Positions 7,289 through 16,323 are shown, numbered from the stretch's first letter. The stretch is 64,000 nucleotides of DNA from Prosthecobacter debontii (GCF_900167535.1 NZ_FUYE01000024.1:1-64000), one strand, 5' to 3'. Program-made: numbers and translations. The notes: a model not told the origin generated them from the letters alone.

Positions 7289-8734
7289 ATGAATACCGAT
7301 GTCTCTTCGACCGAACTGAAACGTCGCGCCTTCCTTCGCGCCGCCCTCTCGGGTGCAGTCATGCCAGCGGGGCTGACCTTAGCCGCCGATGACGCCGCGG
7401 CCCCCACAGCCGCCAAGCCAGGTGTGTTTCACGAGGCTGCTCAGGATCTGCCCCTGGTGGAAGATGCGGATGTCATCGTCTGTGGCGCAGGCCCTGCGGG
7501 AGTCACAGCGGCGATTACGGCCGCACGCGCCGGAGCTCGGGTGCGGCTGTTCGAGTGGCGTGGCTGCTTAGGCGGGGTGTGGACAGCGGGCTTGCTGGGT
7601 TACTTCCTGGACTTCAACAAACCTGGCTTTGCCAAAGAGCTGCGGGATAAGCTGGATGAGCGCGGCGCACGGGCCAACTCCACGAGCACGTCACGCTTTT
7701 GTTATGACCCGGAAGCGCTGAAGGTCTTGCTGGAGGATCTGTGTGTCGAAGCCGGAGTGAAGTTTCAGCTTCACACCCGAGTCGCCGCTGCTTTCAAAGA
7801 AGGCCAGAAGCTGACCACCATCGTCACGGAATCCAAAAGTGGTCGCCAAGCCTGGAGTGCCCCCGTTTTCATTGATACCACCGGTGATGGAGATCTCGGC
7901 GCTCAGGCCGGATGCTCCTTTGAAATCGGTGAGGCTAAGGAATGCCCCTGCCAGCCAATGTCGCTCAATGCCCTCCTCATGGTGAAGGATGTGGAGAAGC
8001 TGCGCGAATTCGTTCGCTTCGGGGTTCCTCTGCCGGGCGAGAATAAAGACAGCGAAAAGAAGAAGCGCATCAAGGACGCGCTGGTTCAAGCTGGGCACTT
8101 CCCTTCCTACGCTGGAGCCACGCTCTGGCATGTGCATGGCAATCTGGTCTTTGCCATGTTTAACCATGAGTATGGCATCAAACCTTGGGACGCGGCGGAG
8201 ATCACCGCAGCCACTGTGCGTGCGCGCTCAGAAATGCAAAAGATGGTCGCCGGACTGCGTGGACTGGGTGGCCCCTGGGATGGAATTCAGATCGTGGCGA
8301 CTGCGGAGCAGATCGGCGTGCGCGATGGCCGCCGCATCACGGGTCGTTACACCATGAACAAAGACGACCTCATCCAAGGAGCCCGCTACGATGATGGCGT
8401 CACCCGAGCCACCTTCGGTGTGGATATCCATGCCACCAGTGCCGATCACAATCGCACCGCGGCCATCCATGCCACCGACATCAAGGTCAAAGCCTACGAC
8501 ATCCCCCTGCGGGCCATGATCGCCAAAGATGTGGATGGTCTCATGATGGCTGGGCGCTGCATCAGTGGCGACTTCATCGCTCATGCCAGCTATCGTGTCA
8601 CCGGCAATGCCGTCGGCATGGGCGAAGCAGCGGGTGTCGTGGCCGCCCTTGCCGCCACCTCCAAACGCCTTCCTCATGAGGTGGATTGGTCCGAAGGAGT
8701 CGCCAAACTCGCAGCCATGGGGCAGCGGGTCTAA
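7289..8734 (+). CDS. Tat-exported FAD-dependent oxidoreductase, copy 2
   Basis: A 481-residue paralog of the preceding gene with the same architecture: Tat signal (KRRAFLRAALSG), FAD motif VIVCGAGPAGVTAAIT, GDGDLGAQAGCSFE, and the same AMIAKDVDGLMMAGRCISGDF block near the end. It has a short insertion rich in Lys and Glu around residue 250 that the first copy lacks. Periplasmic localisation is inferred from the Tat signal. The two copies probably arose by duplication and may form a heteromer or have different substrates. A strong inverted repeat follows the stop codon. Confidence 0.85.
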   Translation: MNTDVSSTELKRRAFLRAALSGAVMPAGLTLAADDAAAPTAAKPGVFHEAAQDLPLVEDADVIVCGAGPAGVTAAITAARAGARVRLFEWRGCLGGVWTAGLLGYFLDFNKPGFAKELRDKLDERGARANSTSTSRFCYDPEALKVLLEDLCVEAGVKFQLHTRVAAAFKEGQKLTTIVTESKSGRQAWSAPVFIDTTGDGDLGAQAGCSFEIGEAKECPCQPMSLNALLMVKDVEKLREFVRFGVPLPGENKDSEKKKRIKDALVQAGHFPSYAGATLWHVHGNLVFAMFNHEYGIKPWDAAEITAATVRARSEMQKMVAGLRGLGGPWDGIQIVATAEQIGVRDGRRITGRYTMNKDDLIQGARYDDGVTRATFGVDIHATSADHNRTAAIHATDIKVKAYDIPLRAMIAKDVDGLMMAGRCISGDFIAHASYRVTGNAVGMGEAAGVVAALAATSKRLPHEVDWSEGVAKLAAMGQRV

Positions 8735-8746
8735 TGACACACAGAT

Positions 8747-8776
8747 AAGTGATGCGGTCCTGAAACCGCATCACTT
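8747..8776. terminator. bidirectional hairpin between convergent genes
   Basis: A perfect 11-bp stem (8747-8757 with 8766-8776) with an 8-base loop lies between the stop codons of the FAD oxidoreductase and the VOC gene. It has the position of a shared terminator, although neither side has a long T-run. Confidence 0.5.
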
Positions 8777-8798
8777 GCCCAGTTCGCTGCCGTTTAGG

Positions 8799-9170
8799 TT
8801 ACACCATGCTGTGTAGGCCCACGGCATTGCCTTCGGTGTCCTCAATGATGCCAATGAAACCGTGAGGAGGGATGGCGAAGCGCTCGCGGATGATCTTGCC
8901 CCCTGCGGCAGTGACGCGGGAAAGCACGCCATCCAGATCTCCTTCGACATTCAGATAAACCAACGTGCCCGTCTGGCCGGGCTGGCAGCCTTCCATCTTG
9001 GTGAGAGCACCGCCGATGCCCTTCATGTTATCATAGGGGAAGATGGCCATTTCACAGCAATCCATGCCAGCATCCTGGAGCTTGTCCTGGAGGATGGTTT
9101 CATAAAAGCTGCGGGCGCGAGCCAGATCGGTGACGTAAATTTCAAACCAGTTGATAGCGTTCGTTTTCAT
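8799..9170 (-). CDS. VOC family protein (glyoxalase/bleomycin-resistance fold)
   Basis: A 123-residue single-module vicinal-oxygen-chelate protein. It starts with NWFEIYVTDLARARSFYETIL, the usual first beta-alpha unit, and ends with IPPHGFIGIIEDTEGNAVGLHS, the usual closing strand with a metal-ligand-type Glu. These proteins bind a divalent metal and act on small electrophiles or oxygenate substrates; the substrate cannot be read here. A WYL-domain regulator lies directly upstream on the same strand, and an inverted repeat lies in the gap. Confidence 0.8.
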   Translation of the reverse strand: MKTNAINWFEIYVTDLARARSFYETILQDKLQDAGMDCCEMAIFPYDNMKGIGGALTKMEGCQPGQTGTLVYLNVEGDLDGVLSRVTAAGGKIIRERFAIPPHGFIGIIEDTEGNAVGLHSMV

Positions 9171-9240
9171 GGTGGGTGTGGATTCAGTTTGGGGTCGTGC
9201 CTGTGTCTTGAACAGGACGTGGGAATCCTAGCCAACCCTG

Positions 9241-9258
9241 CTGACAACCCTATGTCAG
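9241..9258. promoter_or_regulatory. inverted repeat, candidate operator of the VOC gene
   Basis: CTGACA and TGTCAG are separated by 6 bp in the 119-bp gap between the WYL regulator and the VOC gene. On the minus strand it contains TTGTCA, which could serve as part of a -35. It is a reasonable binding site for the adjacent YafY-type regulator; this is inferred from position only. Confidence 0.35.
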
Positions 9259-9289
9259 GAGTGATTTCGGCCTGCTGAAAAAATGTGCA

Positions 9290-10237
9290 TCAGGCCTCGT
9301 GACGGCTGGCGATGTGCAGGGCCATGTCCCGCATCTGCTGCCGTAGCTCCGGCGGATGCAGCACCTCGACATGTCTGCCAAAGCTCATCAGCCATCCTAC
9401 CAGCCATTCCTGCGAATAAGCCAGCATCTCCATACGCACGCGGCCATCCGGCAGCACCTCTTCCTTGACGTCGGGACAAGACATCTCGCGCCGCACACGA
9501 TCAAGGCTCTCAGGTGCAAAACAGACCGTTGTGGGTAGCACCGCATGCTCATTGAGTGAGCTTTCGAGGAAGGCTTTCACTGAGAAGTTCTCATGGCCCA
9601 TGAAGCGCTCGGTGAGCACTTCCCAGCGCACCATGCGATCCAGACGAAAATCTCGAAACTCCTGACGCAATCGGCAGAAGGCGATGAGGTGCCATTCACG
9701 GGCGTAAAACATCATGCCCAGAGGCTCGATGATGCGGCTGGTGATCACGCCTTTACTACCTGCATTGTAGGCCATGGAAACACAGCGCCGATGCGCCACC
9801 GCCTGCTGGAGAGGCATGAGGGAGCGATGATTGTCCTCCTTGCTGCGTGGGTTGAGCCACACACCCACAGCATGCTTCAGGCGATTGAGTTGATCCTGAC
9901 GTTCCTTGGGCAGCACCGCCCGGACCTTGAGTAAGGCGGAGCGTAATGCGCCACGCAGCGTGTCATCGGCAATCTGCTCGGTGACCTCACCACTCATGAA
10001 CAATGCGGCAGCTTCCTGCTCAGTAAACATCACCGGCGGCATGTGATAACCCCGCATGAGGCTGTAACCCACCCCTGCCTCGGCCACGATGGGAACTCCG
10101 GCCTCACCCAAAGCCGCCAGATCTCGATACACCGTGCGCATGCTCATCTCAAAATGCGCGGCAATCTGCTCCGCCGTGATGACCCGATGACTCTGCAGCA
10201 GCAGAATCATGCCTGTGAGACGATCAATGCGGTTCAT
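9290..10237 (-). CDS. WYL-domain transcriptional regulator, YafY-like
   Basis: A 315-residue regulator with an N-terminal HTH (MNRIDRLTGMILLLQSHRVITAEQIAAHFEMSMRTVYRDLAAL in outline: HTH_11) and a WYL ligand-binding domain in the middle (VSMAYNAGSKGVITSRIIEPLGMMFYAREWHLIAFC region), followed by a WYL C-terminal extension. Members sense small ligands and control neighbouring enzymes. ATG 10237 was chosen because family members begin MNRIDRL; an extra 15 residues are possible. It is upstream of the VOC gene on the same strand and probably regulates it. Confidence 0.85.
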   Translation of the reverse strand: MNRIDRLTGMILLLQSHRVITAEQIAAHFEMSMRTVYRDLAALGEAGVPIVAEAGVGYSLMRGYHMPPVMFTEQEAAALFMSGEVTEQIADDTLRGALRSALLKVRAVLPKERQDQLNRLKHAVGVWLNPRSKEDNHRSLMPLQQAVAHRRCVSMAYNAGSKGVITSRIIEPLGMMFYAREWHLIAFCRLRQEFRDFRLDRMVRWEVLTERFMGHENFSVKAFLESSLNEHAVLPTTVCFAPESLDRVRREMSCPDVKEEVLPDGRVRMEMLAYSQEWLVGWLMSFGRHVEVLHPPELRQQMRDMALHIASRHEA

Positions 10238-10380
10238 GGGAAAGAGGGAGTGCCAAGCTGGCAACAAGTCGCCATTCCTCAAGCAATGGATTCAATAAGT
10301 GACACCCTCAGTATATGACGGACCTTATTACATTACTTGAGATGACCTCATCACTTGCCAGCGATAGCGATGCCCCCGTC

Positions 10381-10420
10381 AAACAAAACAGCCTGCCAAA
10401 CGCACGCTTGGCAGGCTGTT
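10381..10420 (-). terminator. intrinsic terminator of the DUF1552 gene
   Basis: A 13-bp perfect stem (10387-10399 with 10108+12 equivalents, i.e. 10108-10120) with an 8-base loop lies 20-55 bases beyond the DUF1552 stop. Read on the minus strand the hairpin is followed by TTTTGTTTG, as expected for an intrinsic terminator. Confidence 0.6.
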
Positions 10421-10442
10421 GGTTAGGCTAAAGGATAAGGAA

Positions 10443-11780
10443 TTAAGCCAGATCGGAGAGCGGATTGTCGGCATCACCGAAGTGACTGGTCTTCACGCCC
10501 ATACGGTCCATGAGAGCCAGGTGCAGACGGCAGAGCTTGCGGTTCTCGTCCTTGCTGTAATCGAAGTAACGGCCCCCACGCAGGGTGCCACCACCGCCAC
10601 CGGCCAGCACCAGCGGAAGCTGGGTGGAGTCGTGGGCATTGCCGTCAAAGAGACTGGAGGTGAGGACGATCATGCTGTTATCCAGCAGGGAGCGTTCACC
10701 TTCGTTGGTGGCTTCCATTTTCTGGAGGGCTTCGGACCACACCTTGACCATGTATTCGTTGCCTTTTTGATAGGCGGCTAGGCGCTCGGCGTCGTTGGCA
10801 TGGTGGGAGAGCTCGTGCTGACCGCCCTTGATGCCCAGGAAGCCGAAGTTCATGCCAGAAAGATCATTGGTCAGCATGTTGGTCACCACACGGGTCCGAT
10901 CCATCTGGAAAGCCAGCACCATGATGTCCAGCATGAGTTTCACATGCTCCTCCTGCTGAGCCGGGATGCCTGAGGCGGGGCGAGCGAGCCAAGGCGTCTT
11001 CACGCTAGGTTGCCAGCCACGGGTGGAGGCTTCCGCCGTGCTGAGTTTCTCAGCCCGGGCGATGCGCTGTTCGAGTTCACGCACGGAGGTGAGATATTCG
11101 TCCAGCTTCTGACCATCGCGACGGCTCAGCTTGCCACGCAGGCTGCTAGCGTCTTGCATCACCAGGTCCAGCACGCTCTTGTCACGGGCACGCTTGCTAC
11201 CGTCGTCAAAGAGCTGATCGAAGGCCTGCTGTGGATAGATTTCCTTGGGAGCTGGCGTGGTGGGGCTGCTCCAGGAGAGATAGGCGGAGTAAAGGGAGGT
11301 GTAGCCGCTGTCGGTGCTGTATTTCGGTCCCTCGGTGCCGATGGCCAGGCTGGCCACGGGGGTGTTTTGCCCCACCTTGGCGGCGATGATCTGGTCCATG
11401 GTGAGGCCCACTTCCACATCCGTGGTGGTTTGCTTCACCTTCAGACCGGAGAGGATGTTCATCTTCGGATAGTGACCGCCCGGGCCCGCTACGGTGGAGG
11501 GGTTCCAGAGGCCTTTGAAGACCATCACCTTGTTTTTCACCGGCTCCAGGGGCTTCAGAGTCTGGAGAAATTCGATCCCGCCAGGGCCATTGGAGGCCCC
11601 CCAGTGGTGCGGGTTTACCCCGTTCCCGAAAAAGCAGATCCCCAGGCGTCGTGGGGCCTGTGGAGTGCCTTTGACGACCGGTGCGCCAAAGGAGGAGACG
11701 GACTCAAACCACGGCAGGCCGAGCATGATGCCTGCACCACGCAGGAACTGACGGCGGGAGAACTGGGAAGAACTTTTCAT
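10443..11780 (-). CDS. DUF1552 domain-containing protein, Tat-exported
   Basis: A 445-residue exported protein with a twin-arginine signal (SRRQFLRGAG), then the DUF1552 core with APRRLGICFFGNGVNPHHWGA near residue 45 and LTSSLFDGNAHDSTQLPLVLAGGGGGTLRGGRY near the C-terminus. The family is typical of Planctomycetes and Verrucomicrobia. It is usually encoded next to a DUF1592/DUF1588 cytochrome-like protein and is suspected to work in extracellular polymer use; here that partner is absent. Its start nearly abuts the divergent metal ATPase region. A strong terminator follows. Confidence 0.85.
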   Translation of the reverse strand: MKSSSQFSRRQFLRGAGIMLGLPWFESVSSFGAPVVKGTPQAPRRLGICFFGNGVNPHHWGASNGPGGIEFLQTLKPLEPVKNKVMVFKGLWNPSTVAGPGGHYPKMNILSGLKVKQTTTDVEVGLTMDQIIAAKVGQNTPVASLAIGTEGPKYSTDSGYTSLYSAYLSWSSPTTPAPKEIYPQQAFDQLFDDGSKRARDKSVLDLVMQDASSLRGKLSRRDGQKLDEYLTSVRELEQRIARAEKLSTAEASTRGWQPSVKTPWLARPASGIPAQQEEHVKLMLDIMVLAFQMDRTRVVTNMLTNDLSGMNFGFLGIKGGQHELSHHANDAERLAAYQKGNEYMVKVWSEALQKMEATNEGERSLLDNSMIVLTSSLFDGNAHDSTQLPLVLAGGGGGTLRGGRYFDYSKDENRKLCRLHLALMDRMGVKTSHFGDADNPLSDLA

Positions 11781-11940
11781 GGGGGGTCTAACTACCTACG
11801 TCGAAGGTAGGCGCAAAATTTCGGCCAAAAGGCAGCAGAGAGACGCAATCTTTCACCTCGGCAAGGCCGAAGTGATTTCAGAGGATGAATTCCCAAGATG
11901 TGGCATGCAACCCTCTCGGTCACACGTATGCTTGAGCCAT

Positions 11941-14184
11941 ATGGTTTTCCCGACATCTGAGACTGAGGCTGGGGCTGGTTGGACGGAGGCACTGGCAGAC
12001 TTCCTGTTGGAGCAACAAGGGGTCGAGGCCATCCGGCTGAACCCCGAAGAGCGCAGTGTGCAGCTCGCGACGCTCGGTCAGGTGGATTCTGCACTGCTGC
12101 AAGCTCAGCTCAATGAACTGCTGAAGGCTCTGGATGAGGAGATGCTCCTGGCCGCAAAGTCCGCCTCCGTCAGCGGCCTCACCCTGACACGCGAAGGGGA
12201 CGGCCTGACCCTGCGAAAACCGAGCTGCATCACCGCCCCGAAATTCTGGAAATGGCGCGACTTTGAATGGCCGGAGCCGGAGGAAATCGAGCGCCAAAGT
12301 GCCGAAGAATGGAAGGCGATGGCGGTGCAGGCAGCCATCTGCTTCGTCGCCCTGGTGGCGGGTTATGTGGCGGAGAAGCTCGGCGTTCCAGGCGTTGTGG
12401 CGAAAGGCCTCTTTAGCATTGCACTGATCAGCGGCGGCTGGGATGCGGCCAAAGATGCGTGGGAAAACCTGCGGGAAAAGCGGCTGGATGTGCATTTCCT
12501 CATGCTCGCCGTGGCCGCAGGGGCGGTGGCGGTGGATGCCTGGGAGGAGGGAGCCCTGCTGCTCTTCCTGTTCTCCACCTCCGGCGCTCTGGAGCACTAC
12601 GTGCTGCACCGCACGCACCGGGAGATCAATGCGCTGACCAAGGCCGCGCCCAAGCTGGCGCGTGTGGTCTTTCCCGATGGCCGCACGGAAGAACGAGCCG
12701 TCTCCATGCTGCACGTGGGAGACACGGTGCAGGTGCGGCCTGCGGAGCTGTTCCCTGTGGATGGCACGGTGACCCAGGGGGAAACCGCAGCAGATGAATC
12801 CACGCTGACCGGAGAGTCCCTGCCGATCGATAAAAAAGTGGGCACCCAGGTCTTCGGCGGCACGCTGAATCTGTGGGGCCTCGTTCAGGCGCGGGTGGAT
12901 CGCCCCGCCACTCAGAGTGCCCTGGCCAAGATCATCGGCCTCATTCAGACCGCGCAGCATCTGAGAGCTCCGAGCCAACGCTTTACGGATCGGTTTGGCA
13001 CCAACTACACCCTGCTCACGCTAGGCACGGTGGCGGTGATGTTCTTCATCTGGTGGTTGGTCCTGGGGATCGCTCCCTTTGAAAACACCGAGGCCTCCAA
13101 CTCCGCATTCTATCGCTCCATGACCCTGCTGGTCGTGATGAGTCCCTGCGCCCTCGTCTTGTCCATTCCCTCCGCCATCCTCGCCGCCATCGCCTGGGGG
13201 GCTCGGCGCGGCATTCTCTTCCGAGGCGGCGCGGCCATTGAAAAACTGGCCGAGGTGGATGCCATCGCCATGGATAAAACCGGCACGCTCACTGAAGGCA
13301 ACCTGCGGGTCGCTCAGGTGGAAAGCTTCCCACCTGGGAAAGAATCCGACGTGCTGCGCCTCTGTGTCACGCTCGATGCCAACTCGAACCACCCCATCGC
13401 CCACGCCATCACCCGCCATGCACGCGAGCAAGGCATCGAACCTGGCAAGCTGCTGGAGTTTCAGTCCATCCCTGGTCAGGGTTTACGCGGCCTAACCGAG
13501 GGTGGTATCACCTATGTGGGACGGCGGGAACTGATGAACCAGGGCGACTTTTCCCGCTGGCTCAAAGACGTGCCCGACGCACCGCTCGGCTTCTCCGAAG
13601 TGTGGGTGCTGAATGCGAACGCCATGGGCAGGATCCTGCTGAAGGATGAGATCCGCCAGGGTAGCAAGGCTGTGCTGAAGAAGCTGGCGGAAGAAGGTGT
13701 GCGCACCGTCATGCTAACGGGAGATCGCCGAGCCGCAGCGGTGCAGGTGGCCGAGGAACTCGGCGTGGCGGACGTTCGCGCAGGCCTGCACCCAGAGGAC
13801 AAGGTCAAAGCCATCCGTGAAATGACCCAGCAAGGCATGAAGGTGGCCATGGTCGGCGACGGAGTGAACGATGCCCCCAGCCTCGCCGCCTCCTATGTCA
13901 GCCTCGCTATGGGAGCCCGTGGGAGCGATGCCGCCCTGGAACAAGCCGACATCGTGCTGATGCAGGATAAGATCGAGAAACTCCTCTCGGCCCGGCACAT
14001 CAGTCATCGAGCACGCCAGATCATCCGGCAAAATCTCGCCATCTCACTCGGAGCCGTGATCATCATGGCCATCGCCTCCCTGTTTGGCATCGTCCCCCTC
14101 ACCCTCGGGGTGCTCACGCATGAGGGGAGCACCGTGGTCGTCTGCCTGAACAGCCTCAGACTCCTATTTGTGAAAGAAGGGTGA
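11941..14184 (+). CDS. P1B-4-type heavy-metal-transporting ATPase
   Basis: A 747-residue membrane pump that exports divalent metal using ATP. The P-type motifs are all present: TGES (290-293), phosphorylated Asp445 in DKTGTLTEG, NHPIAHA of the nucleotide domain, and GDGVNDAPS near residue 639. The metal site is SPC (401-403) instead of CPC, and the last helix has HEGSTVVV with NSLRLL. That combination is the signature of the P1B-4 group (Co, Fe, Zn or Cd export). The N-terminal 125 residues carry no CxxC metal-binding motif. ATG 11941 was chosen as the first plausible start; ATG 11905 would add 12 residues. It is divergent from the DUF1552 gene. Confidence 0.88.
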   Translation: MVFPTSETEAGAGWTEALADFLLEQQGVEAIRLNPEERSVQLATLGQVDSALLQAQLNELLKALDEEMLLAAKSASVSGLTLTREGDGLTLRKPSCITAPKFWKWRDFEWPEPEEIERQSAEEWKAMAVQAAICFVALVAGYVAEKLGVPGVVAKGLFSIALISGGWDAAKDAWENLREKRLDVHFLMLAVAAGAVAVDAWEEGALLLFLFSTSGALEHYVLHRTHREINALTKAAPKLARVVFPDGRTEERAVSMLHVGDTVQVRPAELFPVDGTVTQGETAADESTLTGESLPIDKKVGTQVFGGTLNLWGLVQARVDRPATQSALAKIIGLIQTAQHLRAPSQRFTDRFGTNYTLLTLGTVAVMFFIWWLVLGIAPFENTEASNSAFYRSMTLLVVMSPCALVLSIPSAILAAIAWGARRGILFRGGAAIEKLAEVDAIAMDKTGTLTEGNLRVAQVESFPPGKESDVLRLCVTLDANSNHPIAHAITRHAREQGIEPGKLLEFQSIPGQGLRGLTEGGITYVGRRELMNQGDFSRWLKDVPDAPLGFSEVWVLNANAMGRILLKDEIRQGSKAVLKKLAEEGVRTVMLTGDRRAAAVQVAEELGVADVRAGLHPEDKVKAIREMTQQGMKVAMVGDGVNDAPSLAASYVSLAMGARGSDAALEQADIVLMQDKIEKLLSARHISHRARQIIRQNLAISLGAVIIMAIASLFGIVPLTLGVLTHEGSTVVVCLNSLRLLFVKEG

Positions 14185-14209
14185 GATCACCATGCCTCCC
14201 CTACCCGGC

Positions 14210-15034
14210 TCACTGGCTTTCCTGCCAATGTCGGCGCTCCACGTCGGAGTGGAAGCGCCACTGACGTCCCGGAACGAAGTCGGCACCGTCCCAGCCCCAG
14301 GCCTGCACGGTCAGCGTCTGCGCATCCCCTTCGATGACATGGAAGCCATTGGGTTCCCCCTTGCGTCGGTGTGAGGTCGCTGTGGAAACGGAGGACAGCA
14401 CGCAGTCTCGGGCTTGGCTGCCACCGCTCAATGGCAGCGCCTGGACGTAACTGACATGGAAATGACCGGCCAGCACCAAGTCCACTCCCGCTAGATTCAC
14501 CGCCTGGGAAAACTCCCGCTGTCGCCCGATGAGGTGACGACGCCTCCCCTGGGGTGGAGCAGCGGGGGGATGGTGGACCACAAGAACACGTAAAGCCGAT
14601 GTCTCTGCCGTCATTCCCAGCTTCACCAGACGCGCCATCTGATGATGCGAGAGGCGACCTCGAGACCAATCTGGGTGCCAGCCTGCCACCCGTGCGGAAT
14701 TGGTCCCAACGATGAACAATCCTGGCTGAGTCCAGACCGGCTCGAGGTCGGCCTGCACGAGGCGGCGAAAACGGCTCCAAGGCCGACGAAAGCGCTCCCA
14801 TACGACCCACCAGCGCGGCACATCGTGATTTCCTGGCACGACGAGTTGAGGCAGCGGCAGGCTGTCCAAGAAACGCTTCGCTTCTTGAAACTCGCGGCTC
14901 AACCCATGCTGCGTGAGATCTCCACTCACGACGAGGACATCCGCTTCCACTTTCAAGATCGCAGCACGGAGTTGCTCCGGCAACACGGGATCCACCGCCC
15001 CAAAATGAAGGTCTGAGATATGCACGAGCCGCAT
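14210..15034 (-). CDS. metallophosphoesterase
   Basis: A 274-residue calcineurin-type phosphoesterase. All metal-binding motifs are visible: ISDLHFG (D8, H10), VVSGDLTQHG, VVPGNHDVPRW, VHHPPAAPP and LAGHFHVSY. It probably cleaves a phosphodiester such as a nucleotide or lipid intermediate. The start lies 4 bp after the stop of the upstream lipid-kinase-like gene, so both are almost certainly one operon, and a role in lipid phosphate turnover is plausible. It is convergent with the metal ATPase with 25 bp between stop codons. Confidence 0.88.
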   Translation of the reverse strand: MRLVHISDLHFGAVDPVLPEQLRAAILKVEADVLVVSGDLTQHGLSREFQEAKRFLDSLPLPQLVVPGNHDVPRWWVVWERFRRPWSRFRRLVQADLEPVWTQPGLFIVGTNSARVAGWHPDWSRGRLSHHQMARLVKLGMTAETSALRVLVVHHPPAAPPQGRRRHLIGRQREFSQAVNLAGVDLVLAGHFHVSYVQALPLSGGSQARDCVLSSVSTATSHRRKGEPNGFHVIEGDAQTLTVQAWGWDGADFVPGRQWRFHSDVERRHWQESQ

Positions 15035-15038
15035 CGTT

Positions 15039-15977
15039 TTACTCCTCTGCGGATGTTTCAGTCAGCAACCGTGGTGCAATGACGCGCAGCGCTTTCGGCA
15101 CCAGCTTGATCCGAAAAGGCACGGCGATCTTTTTGATCTCCCCGTCCATCATCACCGGCACACGACGTTTCCGCGTCACCCGCACTTCGAGATCGGTCGC
15201 ATGGATCGATTGGAGTTCCTTGTCTTGTTTCCATCGCCCCTGCACCCACGCAAAAAATGAGCGCATCAGGCCTACCTGGGAGCTATGCGTGGACACATAG
15301 ACGGTGAAATACCCGGCATTCAAACTTCGACGTTTGGGAATGATGCCGAACAAGTCTTCATAGTCATTGTTCGCCATCAGGGCGATGCGGGTACGATACC
15401 GCAGCACTTGCTCTCCTTCTTGGAGACAGAGATACAGAGGGGGAAAAGTGGCCACACTGCTGAGCGCCGTCCAAAAAGTGCGGATGGATTTAACGATCCA
15501 ACTGCCATGATACTCCTCCTTTGCCATGGCCAGGGCCGGATAAAACCCCATCACCACCATGCAAAGATAGAGCTCCCCAGCGACATCCAGTAAATCCGTC
15601 TCCGTGACAGGAGCGGTCACGAGCGCTGCGGCGGCTTCTTTCAGATCCAGAGGCATGCCGACGTCCCGTGCGGCGAGATTGAACGTGCCCAGGGGGAGCA
15701 GGCCCAGAGGCTTGGCGTGCCTGGCGAAAGCATTCGCTGCTGCCGCCACGGTGCCATCCCCTCCCCCGACGACAACGGCATCTGCCGTGCCATCACGAGC
15801 TTTCTCCAGGGTCGCCTTGAGCTGCTTTCCCGTCACCGTGTGGAACTCGACCTCACAGCCCATCCCCTCCAACACTTGCCGGAGATCAGCTTCCACCGAC
15901 TCCACGCCTAACCGGCGTAGGGTTCCAGATTCCCGATTGAGAATGATGCTGAACTTGCGACGAGGGGGCGAATCCAT
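15039..15977 (-). CDS. diacylglycerol/lipid kinase family protein
   Basis: A 312-residue protein of the DAGK catalytic family (YegS/DgkB/BmrU-like), which phosphorylates a lipid such as diacylglycerol using ATP at the membrane. It shows FSIILNRESGTL near the N-terminus, the nucleotide loop VVVGGGDGTVAAAANAF, and GLLPLGTFNLAARDVGMP just after it. The C-terminal half has IALMANNDYEDL and the final RVPVMMDGEIKK block typical of the family. Start MDSPPRRKF (15977) is favoured over the longer frame from 16115. It is the first gene of an operon with the phosphoesterase. Confidence 0.87.
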   Translation of the reverse strand: MDSPPRRKFSIILNRESGTLRRLGVESVEADLRQVLEGMGCEVEFHTVTGKQLKATLEKARDGTADAVVVGGGDGTVAAAANAFARHAKPLGLLPLGTFNLAARDVGMPLDLKEAAAALVTAPVTETDLLDVAGELYLCMVVMGFYPALAMAKEEYHGSWIVKSIRTFWTALSSVATFPPLYLCLQEGEQVLRYRTRIALMANNDYEDLFGIIPKRRSLNAGYFTVYVSTHSSQVGLMRSFFAWVQGRWKQDKELQSIHATDLEVRVTRKRRVPVMMDGEIKKIAVPFRIKLVPKALRVIAPRLLTETSAEE

Positions 15978-16042
15978 CCAAACATCATACGAGGCTGCTC
16001 CAGAAAGTGGTCGTGGCGACAGGAGGTTCACATCACTGGTGA

Positions 16043-16070
16043 TTGCGAATCCTCGAACTGAATGTATAAT
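16043..16070 (+). promoter_or_regulatory. promoter of the hicB-like gene
   Basis: TTGCGA (16043-16048) and a perfect TATAAT (16065-16070) are 16 bp apart. Transcription should begin near 16077, essentially at an in-frame GTG (16078), so the mRNA would be leaderless from that GTG or have a 27-base leader to ATG 16105. Confidence 0.55.
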
Positions 16071-16104
16071 TCGCCTCGTGGATAACCTGTTCAAATACCA
16101 GAAG

Positions 16105-16323
16105 ATGGCGCTCAAGCTCGCTCAGGTCGTTGATCTTGGGCCCGAGGGGCATGCTGCAAAAATCCCCGGGTTCAAAGGTTTACTCGCCGTTGGGAAGAGC
16201 AAAAAAGAAGCTCTGACGGAGTTGGAATCCGCCCTTGCTGACTGGGTAAATCTTGCCCTTAAACGTGGACTTGGATTACCTACGCTTGCTTCAGCTCAGG
16301 AAAAAAGTGCCGTTAAAGTCTAA
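16105..16323 (+). CDS. hicB: HicB-like antitoxin
   Basis: A 72-residue HicB-type protein: a partial RNase H fold with LKLAQVVDLGPEGHAAKIPGFKGLLAVGKSKKEALTELE, the usual strand-strand-helix of HicB including the PG turn and the EAL helix. It should neutralise the HicA toxin encoded head-on from the other strand. No C-terminal DNA-binding domain is visible. An in-frame GTG at 16078, right where transcription should start, would add nine residues (MDNLFKYQK). The last 11 bp overlap the 3' end of the hicA gene, an arrangement unlike the usual hicA-hicB operon. Confidence 0.75.
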   Translation: MALKLAQVVDLGPEGHAAKIPGFKGLLAVGKSKKEALTELESALADWVNLALKRGLGLPTLASAQEKSAVKV

